64,000 bases of DNA from assembly GCA_025738555.1 (NCBI GenBank), contig JAOVFP010000008.1:4402001-4466000 (forward strand), read 5' to 3'. The stretch is from Cyathus striatus. Its lineage: Eukaryota > Basidiomycota > Agaricomycetes > Agaricales > Nidulariaceae. Positions within the stretch are counted from its first letter, which is position 1. Each line of letters opens with the position of its first letter. Below the pieces are notes generated by a model. It did no database searches and was not told where the DNA came from. It saw nothing but the letters and a program-made list of their open reading frames with translations. A program made the translations under genes and the position numbers. This document shows positions 12,511 through 23,271 of this stretch, one piece after another.

Positions 12511-13025
12511 ATGTCCAGCACGACGGCCGCCCCCACCAAGCACCGCTTCTTTGTCTACGCACCAGACATGACCGATGAAGGCGCTCTGGACCGGCGTTTG
12601 TCTGTTAGAGAGCACCATCTGAAGGTTGCGCGGGAGAATATTGAAGGCGGCATCATCCGTACGAGACTGATTTCAAGTGATGAGTAGATGAGTGAATGTT
12701 GATGCTGGCGCGACGCTAGGTATCGGAGGGATGATGACGACGCCGGAGACGATGCTGGCCGAGAAGAAAAAGATGGTGGGGTCGATGTTCATCTGCGAAG
12801 CGGGGTCTATTGATGAGTAAGGATGCTGGGTCTGAAGTTGGTAGGATGATGACTGAGACAACGTTGATAGGGTGAAAGAACTGGTTGAAAGCGATATCTA
12901 CTACACGAGCGGAGTGGTAAGTGCTAAGAGAGCATGAGCTACGTGTGGTAGACTAATGAGCTACGCAGTGGGACAAGGAGAAGGTTGTGATTCTGCCATT
13001 CTTTTCGTTGACGGCGATTCCGTGA
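12511..13025 (+). CDS. YCII-related domain protein
   Basis: Small dimeric alpha/beta-barrel family (YciI type), biochemical role in fungi unknown. The start at 12511 gives MSSTTAAPTKHRFFVYAPDM, then TDEGALDRRLSVREHHLKVA, matching the family pattern of a first strand ending in APD and a conserved His in the helix that follows. Introns at about 12661-12720, 12818-12870 and 12917-12967 join GGMMTTPETML, KKKMVGSMFICEAGSI, VKELVESDIYYTSGVW and DKEKVVILPFFSLTAIP, ending at TGA 13023-13025. About 115 residues, usual length. No targeting signal. The next gene, enoyl-CoA hydratase, begins about 220 bp downstream on the same strand; the two may simply be neighbours. Confidence 0.8.
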
Positions 13026-13247
13026 GTTGGATGGTTAGTAAAGTAGTTTGTGGCTTGTAAGATAGTTTGTGGTTAGTAAGGTAGCCTGGGGTTAGAAGAG
13101 GGGGAATACTGGGGGTAGAAGGAAGTACTGGGGTAGAAGGTAGTCTCGGGGTACATAGTCGCATGTTGTACTAGCCCGGCTATTCCGGTACATCGTCTCC
13201 GTATCAACTTACTGTCCTTACAAGTTCAGTCATCTTTCCTTCCTCTC

Positions 13248-14428
13248 ATGGCCCACCGTCTTTCCCGTGCACTTCGCCTCTCCTCCCTCCCTTTCTCTTA
13301 TCCCCCCCGCTCACCCCCATTCTCCATCCTCCCCGCTCGCTTCATGTCCTCCACTCAGTACAACTACATCCTCACCTCCCGTCCCGAACCCTCCGTCTTC
13401 CTCGTCACTCTCAACAGACCAAAGGCCCTCAATGCTCTCAGTTCTCCCCTCTTCCACGAGCTCAATCAAGCCTTGGAGGAGGCCGATAACGATGATGCCA
13501 TCGGCGCAATGGTCCTTACTGGCTCAGAAAAGGCCTTCGCAGGTACTTGCTATCACTCTCTTGCGCCCTTTGCCTTCGTCCCTTACACCACCACATCAAC
13601 CAAGCTGGCGCCGACATCAAGGAGATGAAGGATAAGGAATGTAGGTCAACGTTGTTCACGCCACTTTCACATGCTCAACACAGAGTATATACAGTCGCCG
13701 ATGTCTACAAAAACAGATTCCTCGAGGACTGGACCAAGATTACCAGACTTCGCAAACCAGTTATCGCCGCCGTCAGCGGATACGCCGTACGTTTCAAGTG
13801 CACACTTTGTTCAGAGACGCAGCCGTTCAGACTCGTTCTTCCCTTTAGCTTGGAGGTGGTTGTGAACTTGCACTTATGTGCGACATCATTTTAGCTTCTC
13901 CCACCGCCAAGTTCGGCCAACCAGAGATCAATCTTGGTGTTATTCCAGGAGGCGGTGGTTCCCAGCGTCTTGCTCACCTTGTCGGTAAATCTCGGGCAAT
14001 GGAGATGGTCCTCACTGGTCGTACCATCACAGCCCAAGAAGCCGAGCGTTGGGGCATGGTCAGTCGAGTTGTTCCAGAAGGTGAGGGTGAGGTAGTCAAG
14101 GAGGCTATTGCAATGGCCAAGGAGATCGCAAGCAAGAGCCAGGTCGCAGTACAAGCCGGGAAGGAAGTCGTTAATGCAGGTATGAGCAAAACATCACTAA
14201 TAAGTTGCTTCACAACTCTCATACCATTCACAGCGTATGAGATGACACTGGCAGAAGGTCTGCGATTCGAGCGTCGTATTTTCCATGGGCTTTTCGCCAC
14301 CAAGGACCAGAAGGAAGGTAGGTGTCCTAATATTTATTAAACAGCAAGGACAATGCTGACTATCCATTTTGTGTCAAGGCATGGCTGCCTTTGCTGAGAA
14401 GCGAAAGGCTAACTTTACGCATTCTTAG
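13248..14428 (+). CDS. ECHS1: mitochondrial enoyl-CoA hydratase
   Basis: Hydrates 2-trans-enoyl-CoA in mitochondrial beta-oxidation and branched-chain amino-acid breakdown. The start at 13248 gives a Ser/Arg/Pro-rich, acid-free leader of about 32 residues (a mitochondrial presequence), then [15 protein letters not shown]. Introns near 13541, 13640, 13787, 14180 and 14317 join [10 protein letters not shown] (oxyanion hole), [19 protein letters not shown] with the first catalytic Glu, and [20 protein letters not shown] with the second. The C-terminus is [14 protein letters not shown]. About 285 residues, all key residues present. It is convergent with the DMAC1-like gene, whose stop lies only 16 bp beyond this one, so the two 3' UTRs must overlap. 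Confidence 0.93.
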
Positions 14429-14443
14429 AAGGTAAGAATGCTG

Positions 14444-14796
14444 TCAGAAATATCCTGTATAAAATGTAGTTAGCCAGATTGGAAGTAAAAAATACACAGT
14501 ATAAGACCAACAGTTGAACCACCTCACTATACCAGCCGCTATGAAGACTTCAAAAATGATGTTTTTGAGAATTTAATTATATGAAAGGAAACAAATATTA
14601 ACATACCCACACCCAAACCCCCAAGCATTCTTTTGTGAACAAGTGCGCCAGGAGCTGCAGCGCGGGATTGCCAAAGTGCATACGACCCAATCCCAGTGAA
14701 ACTGGCTGACCCAACGACGCGACAGGCCAAGCAATCCTGTATTTCTGTTGAGCTAGTATTATTCTGGACGAGGGTGGTGGAGTTTGAAGTAGACAT
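14444..14796 (-). CDS. DMAC1-like small membrane protein (DUF4536)
   Basis: Small protein starting at 14796 with a Ser/Thr/Asn-rich head, then DCLACRVVGSASFTGIGSYAL, the DUF4536 signature: a CxxC followed by a Gly-rich membrane segment. A 58-nt intron (GTATGT..GAAG, near 14605-14548) after GLGV leads to FIAAGIVRWF and a second hydrophobic segment ending in FYTGYF; without splicing the frame gives a less family-like tail. In animals DMAC1 helps assemble the distal membrane arm of complex I; whether the fungal relatives do so is inference. About 97 residues, two membrane spans. Convergent with enoyl-CoA hydratase. Confidence 0.65.
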
Positions 14797-15102
14797 TATT
14801 GCTAGAGCCTAGTAGGTATGCTGAGTTACTTACGGATGTTTACAACGGCTTGCGAGCCATCGGCACCGGGGATTGAACTATTCAAATGGCGACATGAGCA
14901 TGCTCCATATGACCAGTCCAAATTGTTCACTTCACGCTTTGACCGTCCCGTTCCTCGCCCTCTCAAATACAATGGCATCTAGAACAATAGACATTATTTT
15001 CCGTTTAAAACGATGCATAGTGAACTGCTGTCCAACTATCTTTTCAAAGCTTTCACTATCAACTTGCTCCTAGTCTCTTTCCCAAGCCATATTTCCTCTG
15101 CA

Positions 15103-16293
15103 ATGACTTACAACCTTCGACGAGGTCTTAAAAGAAAACATTCTTCTAACCAATCCCACGATAATGGTGACATTTCCGTACCCAACAAGAAGAGCTCCAG
15201 AGACAACGATGAATGTGATGGATTTTTCCGCCATCCAAAATATTATTTGAAGGATGGCGATTTCATTCTTAAAGTGCAAACCATACTATTTCGCACCCAC
15301 ATAAGATTGTTGAAGACACTCGGAGGGATCTTTGCAGATATGTTTTCTTTAGAACAACCCACCGATGCCGAACGTATTGACGGAGTTCCTTACTATGATC
15401 TATATGGACTTGCTTCCCCTCGAGAAGTCAAATTTCTGCTTGCGTATTTGTACGAAGATATGTTAGTATCTTTAATTCATTCTGATTATAACATCCCGCT
15501 TACAAAAATCTTTTGAAGCAAGCTGACTAGCTCAACCGCTGCAGGAGATACTTGGATTCATTGGAACGCATGCATTTCCCTTCTCCGAGTTAGTCAACGC
15601 CATGGCATGAAAGATCTCCGTTGCGAAGTTATCAAAGCTTTCAAGTTATTTTTCCCATTATCTGAGAAACCTACTTCATTTTGTCCTCTTGTTACTGGCG
15701 TGTCCAATGCGGACCGCACCGTTTTCAAGCGTACTTTTGCTATCCAGGCGATAAACGCTTTCCATGAATGTGACATCCCCGGTCTTCTTCCATTGGCGTA
15801 TTACCACGCTGCTCAACTTCCTGTGCAAACTATTCTAGAAGGGGCCATGGATACAGAGGGGGTTGTTCAAAAGTTGGATACCCATGATATTCATATTGTA
15901 CTATTGGGGCGCGAGTCCTTGAAGGCTTCTCGGCGTACAAACCTCTTTGGTTGGCTAGCTGATATGATTGGGCATGGTCAAGGAGTCAAGGGATGTAGGG
16001 AGTGTTCCGGCCGAAGTAACTTGGCGTTTGACGATACATGCTATGGTTTCATGTTACGGATGTATCTCGACTTCCACCGGCATGGTTTCTTCGATACCGC
16101 CAATTCACTGGAAATGCTATCCGGTGAAGCACTGGAGACGGTGACCTATGCTCTATGTACCCCATGCAAAGAAACCGTTCTGACGAATATGAAGATGGGA
16201 CTAGAAAAATCGTGGAAAGACATACCGAAAATCTTTCGGTGGACGGGGTGGAAGGAAGTCATTGATTGTCAATCCAAAATCGACTCGGATTGA
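15103..16293 (+). CDS. BTB/POZ-like protein
   Basis: The start at 15103 (MTYNLRRGLKRKH) opens a basic head with a possible nuclear signal, followed by HPKYYLKDGDFILKVQTILF, RTHIRLLKTLGGIFADMF and the acidic EREV-type helix of agaricomycete BTB proteins. An intron (about 15463-15529) joins YED to STAAGDTWIHWNACISLLRV. The remainder is a BACK-like helical region (MKDLRCEVIKAFKLFF) and a Cys-containing tail (CRECSGRSN, CTPCKETV). About 375 residues. An in-frame ATG at 15013 would add a hydrophobic stretch that I consider leader/UTR rather than protein. Not closely similar to the BTB protein at 11.4-12.4 kb beyond the fold. Function unknown. Confidence 0.65.
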
Positions 16294-16926
16294 GCTTGTT
16301 TTGCGGTTCGTCGGCGGTGTGTGTAGTTGTACCTGTCTCTTGTACTGATTATCCGGGTTATTGTTGGAAATGGATGTAGACTCTCACCTTAGCTATAACA
16401 TTGGAATGAAACGTAACGTTATAGATATGCTTTGGATAAAATTATTTTCCGAGAGTTAGTGTGGTGAGGCATCGATGTAGACGGTGTTGAATGTTGGGTA
16501 ATAAGTTAGCTAAGGCATTGGACGTTGAGTGCCTAACTGCGGGATATACATTGGATATACTCTTTGGATGAAATGTTTAAGCGGAGTATATTTTGCGATG
16601 TTTGAGCGAGCGCTTGATGCCAAATAGGGCATCCATCAAAGGCTGCTCTATTTTTGGAGTGCTCTCAAGAAACCTCCAATTTCCAAATCCAATCCAATTC
16701 CATCGACGCCAAATCGACGCCAGCTTTGGATTCAAGAAATATGTACCACACAAAGTTAGTCACATGGAGCCGGGTGAATCAATCATCCTTTGCACCCAAG
16801 GCCTCTTCCCCTACAGAGATCATCCCCACCCACGCACTCATCTACTAATGCCATCACCTCTCTGCCTTCGCCCCTGCCGAGTTGTTATAAAGATAGAAGA
16901 CCACCATACGTCAACCCCCCATAACC
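16294..16926. promoter_or_regulatory. intergenic region with P450 promoter
   Basis: 633 bp without a supported gene. The left half is AT-rich 3' flank of the BTB gene. Near the right end GTTATAAAG at 16883-16891 is a good TATA box about 38 bp upstream of the P450 ATG, followed by a cytosine-rich leader (CAACCCCCC near 16912). A strong TATA box suggests regulated expression. Confidence 0.5.
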
Positions 16927-19387
16927 ATGCGCACCATTCCTCTCATCCCAGCATTCTGTTCCCCCAACGCATCCAGCACCGCATTGCCAGCTATAGTTCT
17001 GTGTCACAATCCAAACAGCCGCGTAAGCTCAACCCATTTTCACATTTATCAAGTATGATGTTAGAACTGAGTACTGACTCGTTATTCAGTCTGTAGTCGT
17101 ACTAATTGCTTTGGTGGTGGCTTCTTTGTTGTATGCTCTGTATCGTCGCTATACGCGCATATCAGTGTCCCACATTCTTGGCCCTGAACCAGAGTCTTTC
17201 TTCCTTGGTATTCTTGATTGTTCTTCGCCGTGAAATTCTGTAACGTTGATTATTCACCAGGAAACCTCCCTGAGCTTTTTCAGAGCCAGGTGGGCGTGCC
17301 AGATTTTAAGTATCAACGTCTATATGGTGATATCGTGCGGCTGAAAGGGCCATTTGGGGTAAGACATTTCAAATCATTATGCAATAGGTTGTTGATGACA
17401 TTCGGTATACTAGGAAGATCGGTTGTTAATTTCAGACCCGAAAGCACTTCAATATATATTTCATACATCGGGTAGGAGATATACTTTTTAGCTGTGAAGC
17501 TCAGAAATTATTAAAACCTTTTTAAAGGGTATGGCTTTTTGAAATGGCCAGAAAGAACGGAAATATCTCGCATCCTAATGGGGCGTGGCTTATTATGGGC
17601 TGATGGTAATACGGTACATTATCACTGCGGTGGGATTTGGGCATTGATATTATTTATAGGTGAAATCCATAAGCGCCAGCGTAAGGTGATGTTACCTGGA
17701 TTTGGAGGTATGCTCGACCTGGCCGATAATCGTGTAGCGTAATCTGTCTACTGACGCGGCATTTTATCGTTCAGCTCCAGAGAGTAAAGCGTTCGTACCT
17801 ATTTTTCGAAGGGTTGGCGCAGAGGTGAATGACTCTTGAGTATTCAAATGTGTCCATATCTGATACGTCCAGTTAACGGCTCAATGGTCTGATATACTTG
17901 CGAGTTCAATTGATCAAAGCGCTGTACTAAATGTGGCTTCATGGCTTTCTCGGGCGACAATGGATTCTATTGGCGAAGGTAAGTAGGATAAATAATTTTC
18001 AGAGTCGTCTTTTAAGATACGTCCGCAGCTGCTTTTGATTATCAGTTCGGAGCGCTTGCCAACACGAACAACGAGTTCATGAAGGCATACTTTGGTTTAA
18101 TGTTCGTTAGAATAACCTCTGTAACTTCTATCACTCCCATTGACGCGTTTGCAGGTCGGATACCTTGGGATCTCCTTCGAAGACCTCTATTTTTATACAA
18201 ACAATATTACCAGTATGGGCTCTCCAGCTCATGTCACGATACTCCCGTCGAAGGAATCTAGTACACGCACGTCATACTGCCAATCTAGCAAATACAGTTA
18301 CTACAGAACTTGTTAGATCCAAAGCCGATGCTCTTTTGCATGGAAAAGGCAACAGGGATATTCTAAGTCTACTCGGTAAAACGATATTTAGTTATTTATA
18401 ATGATGCTGACATTAGCTATAGTTAAAGCCAATTCCTCTGAAAACGCCTCGACTCGGTTAACAGAAGAAGAGATGCTCGCTCAAATGAGGTAGAGATGCG
18501 ACATCATAAATGTCACTGTTCATTAATGAAATTTGCAGAACGATACTTCTCGCTGGCCATGAGACAAGCGCGACGAGCATGTGTTGGGTCTTACTGGAGA
18601 TAGCTCGCTATCCAGAAGTACAGAAGCGGCTTCGAGAAGAAATCCGCAGCACTGAACAATCCATTTATGCACGTGGTGGAACTGACTTTATGGCCACGGA
18701 CTTTGACAATATGCCCTACTTGTCTGCAGTCCTGAAGGTGAGACCAAGGCTCTCCTACGCATTTCTCCACCAACACTGAGTCCATATAGGAGTGCATGAG
18801 GATTCATCCTGCAGTGTACCAAAATTATCGCTATGCTGCACATGATGATGTACTGCCTTTGTCGACGCCAATCGTGACCGAGAGTGGCGAGAAGATCTCG
18901 AAACTTCCTATACCTAAGGGCATGAAAGTAATTCTTTCAATCGCAGCTTATAATCGGTAACGGCTACCATAGTTACGAATATCTTTTATTGATCATTCTT
19001 GAAGAAACAAGGAAGTGTTTGGTGATGATGCCCATATATTCAACCCCGACAGGTGGCTTCAGGAAAATGGGGAAAAGCGAGGCCCAACCCTGGGCGTATA
19101 CGGGAATCTGTGAGGTATTTCTTCACAAGTGGAGAACCCTAACTCATCTATTGTGTTACAGGTTAACTTTCGCAGGAGGTGTTCGAACTTGCATTGGATG
19201 GCGATTTGCGATACTCGAGATGCAGGCCTTAACAATCGAAATAATCAATAATTTCGAGTTATCCCTAACTCCCGAAATTGAGAGACTAAGGCGGGAAGCA
19301 TGTCTTGTGATGTTACCTACGTTGGAAGGGCAGCAAATTGAAGGGGAGAATTTACCTTTACGCGTAACCTTGGCCTCAAGGGATTAA
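16927..19387 (+). CDS. cytochrome P450 monooxygenase
   Basis: Haem-thiolate monooxygenase of the ER membrane; substrate unknown. About 13 short introns. The start at 16927 (MRTIPLIPAF) and one intron lead to a membrane anchor SVVVLIALVVASLLYAL, then the proline-containing hinge (ILGPEPESFFLG). Expected motifs are all present in order: YGDIVRLKGPFG; DPKALQYIFHTSGYGF; HKRQRKVMLPGF (helix C WxxxR-like region); I-helix LLAGHETSATS at about 18545; K-helix ECMR (ExxR) at about 18790; FNPDRW at 19035; haem loop FAGGVRTCIG with the ligand Cys at about 19190, then WRFAILEMQ. Each intron keeps frame on inspection, so the gene looks intact (about 530 residues). It is the last gene before the transposon block and has no recognisable biosynthetic partner beside it. 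Confidence 0.88.
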
Positions 19388-20857
19388 ATAAATTATACCA
19401 AGAAACATATACCAAACTTTTTGTAATAAACTGTATCTTGAAGTCAAGCATTGACTTGGGAGTACTTCATAGTGTAGACAAACCAATCTGCGGTACACAC
19501 AGGTTAACACAAGCTGCTAGTCTACTACTTGTTATTACTTAACTGTTATTTTCGACCTGCACGTGCCTCTTCCTACATTATTATATGACCTCGTTCGCTT
19601 CAAACCCCCGTAATAAACCTTTGAACTCAATTTGGAGACCCTTAACTACCCCTCGCCTCTTCCTGAGCTAGGCTCAACAAATTTCGACCCGCAACTTTCT
19701 GAGCCTACCATCTCCCATCCCACCTTGCCCCGATCACCACTCTAATTTTGGCCAGGAAACTCCCCCCAACTCACCTTTTCGAAGACAAGCATGTCTATCT
19801 CTGTCGCAATTTAACCAGGTGCTCGCAGCCTCATTGCAATGAAAGTCCTTCAAGAATCAGTCGTCGTCAGGCAGAGCACGTCAGTGCATTTCGTCGCGGA
19901 CCTTTTATTCACCTACGTCTTTCGCTTCGAACGTTTGGGTGTCTTTTGCTCTGCTTTCAGGTTTCTCTATTGTGTTTTGAGAGTACCTGTTGCACCTGCT
20001 CCCTCAGTCTTGCTCCGACCCACTGTCCCTGGCCTGCTTGTTGGTGCTAGTTGCATATCTGGTGCTGCTTCTCAGGTTGTGGCCTATCCACTGCCATCAT
20101 TATTGGTGTAGTCCTTGTTGGTGTTTCTACTTAGGGTCTATATTCTCGTTGCTGACAACTGCCTTGCGGACCATCTTCCTGGTTGTTGTTGTCTGTCTGT
20201 CTGATTAGTGTAAGTATCCGCCTTGGGTTGGTATTCTTGTCGCTGACTGTCTCGTGAGTGCAGCCCATATTCTTGGTCTAGTTATGCAATAGTTATGTCT
20301 ATAATATTAACATAATCGCCCCATTGTTAATTTGCTTTTACACCAGCATGGTCAACATGGCGTGTTTAAACATGGATGGTTGGAGCTTGCTGCATATGTA
20401 TGTTATATCTGTAGGATGCATTGCTGTAGCCTGCACATACACATCTGTGTACTATTCTCCCTATGTGCATTGTGGTTTCATCATCATGAAGGAAAGTTTC
20501 CTTCATATGTTTCTGTATTTCTTGCATATTGTTACTACATGTTATGGTGTACTATATTTTTCTGTCGCTGGTATGTAATATGAACCAGGAACCAGGTGGT
20601 TGATTTTGAATGTCAGAATGCATATGTATCTAATCATCGGCTACATCCACTGCAGTTGCAGATGATGCAGATGGCGCATGCAATAATAAGACTACTATTT
20701 GTAACACATGTAGTACAACCTGTACAGGGCGTGACTGATTAGCACAGGATCTGACGCGACGTCCTCAAACTAACAAGCTCCTCGCACTCACTTGAGGTAA
20801 GTAGACAACTCGGATTCGAACTGACAAAAGATCCTTCGCCGGTAACCACTGAAGTAC
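19388..20857. other. 1.5 kb without a recognisable gene, edge of transposon block
   Basis: Overlapping low-complexity frames, leucine/cysteine-rich, with no domain. The C-rich part 19560-19830 and the TG/GT-rich part 19950-20280 differ in composition, suggesting old repeat pieces. A segment at 20790-20860 contains AGTTCGAATCC on the minus strand, like a tRNA B box, but no cloverleaf forms. Confidence 0.45.
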
Positions 20858-20924
20858 TTAGACCGGAAGCCGGTCGGTATCGTGGGACTGCATCCACGTG
20901 ATATGAACGATTACATTGTGTCGA
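20858..20924 (-). repeat. left half of a dispersed repeat split by an insertion
   Basis: This stretch, from TTAGACCGGAAGCC to TGTGTCGA, matches the reverse complement of 41202-41268 over about 67 bp, with most differences being CG here versus CA or TG there. The copy at 41 kb continues straight into sequence that here is found only at 25733 onward. The repeat is therefore interrupted by the 4.8-kb segment 20925-25732. Confidence 0.75.
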
Positions 20925-21085
20925 CCAATTATTGACTCCCCAATGGATGGTATCAGACAATATTGATTGTAGGCGAGAACTATGCTGAGGTCATGTGAAG
21001 ACCACACAGCATCCGCGAAAGAGCCTGTTTTATTGAGAGAAGGGGTACATGGAGAGGTCAGAAAGAAAGAGCCGAAACACTATAA

Positions 21086-21117
21086 TTTTTTTTTTTTTTT
21101 TTTTGTTGTTGTTGTTG
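21086..21117 (-). repeat. A19 preceded by (CAA)n on the minus strand
   Basis: On the plus strand 19 T's (21086-21104) are followed by GTTGTTGTTGTTG. Read in the sense of the DIRS element it is (AAC/CAA)n followed by poly(A), placed immediately after the stop of the truncated recombinase frame. This resembles a retrotransposed, polyadenylated 3' end; a simple microsatellite is the alternative. Confidence 0.7.
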
Positions 21118-21121
21118 TGTT

Positions 21122-21820
21122 TTAGTTTTGGGAGGAAGGTTGAGAGAAGAGTTGAGTCATGAGAAGAACTGGATTTTGTCGACCCTGGAACAAACAGTCA
21201 GCTTTGTGAGTTGGGAGAAAAAATTGATAAGAGGACTCATCAATGATGCAGACAGAAGTATGAGGTGACAATTTGTTGGGGTTGCATAGGGATATATTAT
21301 TAGAATAGGTGAGTTCACCCAGGTGCATGGGTGCATAGAAACCTGTGAGGAGAAGTGATAAAAATAGGATATCATCATGGTGGGTGTGTGGTTGGTAGGA
21401 TAGAAAGATAGTGTGGAACAGGTGCAAGGGTAGGGGAGCTTTGTGAGAGGGAGGAGAATGGAATTGGTGATGACAACCTTGAAGGCAATGATGAACAAGG
21501 TTGGAGTTGTGAACTTCAGATGCATTGGAGAAGAAAGGTTGAAGTTAAGATGTAATTCCTGAAAGATACATAGAGAGGGAGGAGGTTTTGATGAAGTGGG
21601 CCATGTAGACAATGTAAAATGAGAATGTGTCTGGGGTGGGAGTGATATTGAATCTGTGTGCATGGCAGAAGGAGATATAAGAATTGAGGGCACTAGAATA
21701 ATTAGAGATTGTGGAGCACTCTAAGGCCAAAGCTAAAGTAAGAGCACATTCATAGCGAAGGCGCTCAAGGCTCCACATTGGCTGGATGGGCTGGTGGGAG
21801 CTAGAAAGGGGGAAATTCAT
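21122..21820 (-). pseudogene. DIRS tyrosine recombinase, truncated and mutated
   Basis: The N-terminal SAM-like domain of a DIRS tyrosine recombinase is clear: STISNYSSALNSYISFC, then TPDTFSFYIVYMAHFI and YLSGITS. A TAA follows where a Gln codon (CAA) is expected, and the same frame reopens with LQPFF, LQGC, HHDDILFLSLLLTGF, APMHLGELT, HTSV and FFLPTHKADCLF, all family landmarks. Positions expected to be Arg read His: VHHCLQGCHHQF and, most tellingly, MHLGEL in place of the usual (L/M)RLGEL, whose Arg is the first catalytic residue. The His-x-x-Arg and Tyr parts of the active site are missing because the frame ends at 21122. Catalytically dead. Confidence 0.8.
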
Positions 21821-23271
21821 TTTTTTGTTGCCCCCAGCGCTGAATGAGGGGGTTGAAATGAAGAGATAGAGATGTTGGGTATGAGGGATTGAAGGAGGTC
21901 AAATTTGAAGTGAGAGAGAGCATCTGCTATGATATTTTCATCACCTGGGATATGTAATACTTGGGGAAGAAGTGAGTGAGCAATAATGTCATCAATGGCA
22001 GTTTTAAGGAGGGTGTTGTACTCATCACTGGTAGTGTGAAGGGAATTGAAGAGTGCAACAGTGTTGAAGCTATCAGACCAGATGAGAATTGAAGTCCCAT
22101 GGGGGACAAGGGAGGATATGATATGAATAGCTGAGGTAACAGTGAGTGATTCTAAGAAGAAAATGTTGGATGATGGTGGAGAGAAGTCTACTCGGGAAGT
22201 GAAGCCATAGTTAAGGGCAGGTATCCAAATGCCAAGACCTATTGGGCAAGCATCAACATAAATGATAAATGCAGATGATAGGGACCAACAAGATTTTTCA
22301 ATGTGTAGGGTGGCTGGAGAGTGTGAGAAGTGGTTGAGAAACCATAATAAGTCACCCTGTATGGATTTATTGATCCATAATGGGGTGGAAGGTTGAGATT
22401 TTCTGGCAGTTTTTTGATACATGGCAGAAAGAGCAGAACGGAGGAGGGGGACAATATTAAGGACCCAGTTGATCCATCCCATAAGAGATTGATATTCCCA
22501 AAGAGTTCGGGTGTGAATATCAGGAGTAAGGAAATCATTTATAGAGTGGATGAGTTCATTTTTTCGGTCAGAATTTAGAGATATGGTCATGTGGTTTGCA
22601 TCAACCATGAATCCAATGATAGTGATGGATGATCCAGAAATCTGTTTGCGTTCTTCATGAGGAATCCTGAGGTCATCCCAGAGAGAGAGGAGGGCAACTT
22701 GTTTTGCTGGCATGAGCTTGCTGTAATGCAGATACCAGGATGAGTTCATTTGAAGGTCAAATGAGAAAACATCATCCATGAAGAGAAAGAGATCAGGGAG
22801 AGCAAATATGAATGTGGCAATCCACATGACAAGGGACATGAAAGAAAGCCAGAGAGGAGCTGACATAGAATCTCCAAAGACATTATTATGATCAACGTGA
22901 CGAATATGTCCAAGGAAGGTGACAACCTGCTTGATTTGCCAGAAGGGGTGCATGGGAATGAGTCGGTAAGCACTTTTTACATCAGATTTGAAAAGAGTGA
23001 GGGGAACATCATGATGGAGTTCCCGGGCAGCTAGAAGGGCATTACCCAAGTGGTGAAGGGAGTCAAAGGGGGAGCAACCTTTAATAGCAGAGGGAGGGAA
23101 AAAGGAATTTAATGTGAGTGGTCCTGCACTATGATTGGTGATCATATGAGAACCACCTTCCCATTTAGAAACCGCATGAACAGACATGCTAAACATACCA
23201 GGGAGGAGATCTGGGCCAAAAGTGGGAGAAAAACATTCAAGTTCTATTTCAATAGCACATTGAGAGGAAAG
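21817..23271 (-). pseudogene. DIRS reverse transcriptase / RNase H
   Basis: A long frame starting around 23271, with ATGs from 23196. Landmarks of DIRS-type RT: FGPDLLPGMFSM, TNHSAGPLTLNS, LFKSDVKSAYRLIPMHPFW, and the catalytic box as FMDDVF. RNase H follows with IYVDACPIGLGIW, the Glu of FLESLTVTSAI, LIWSDSFNT and the final Asp of IIADALSH, so both catalytic sets look complete. The frame is continuous with the upstream gag-like frame except for one TGA at 23275-23277, at which an Arg codon would be natural. It overlaps the recombinase start by 4 bp. About 460 intact residues. Confidence 0.85.

Noticed and set aside
13267..13635. Ser/Pro-rich second frame overlapping enoyl-CoA hydratase exon 1
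   Set aside because: Shadow of the C-rich coding sequence; the overlapping frame encodes a complete known enzyme.
16927..19387. P450 as a pseudogene, because reading frames are fragmented
   Set aside because: Each break is removed by a short intron with plausible GT and AG ends, and all P450 motifs are intact.
19748..20583. Leu/Cys-rich overlapping frames
   Set aside because: Low complexity, no domain, no exon chain.
20790..20860. tRNA-like B box (AGTTCGAATCC) with an upstream A-box-like segment on the minus strand
   Set aside because: The T arm does not pair, no proper anticodon arm forms and only five of seven acceptor pairs could be made. It may be a worn tRNA-derived repeat, but not a tRNA gene.
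21157..21693. 178-codon minus-strand frame
   Set aside because: Wrong frame of the DIRS recombinase region; the recombinase motifs are in another frame.
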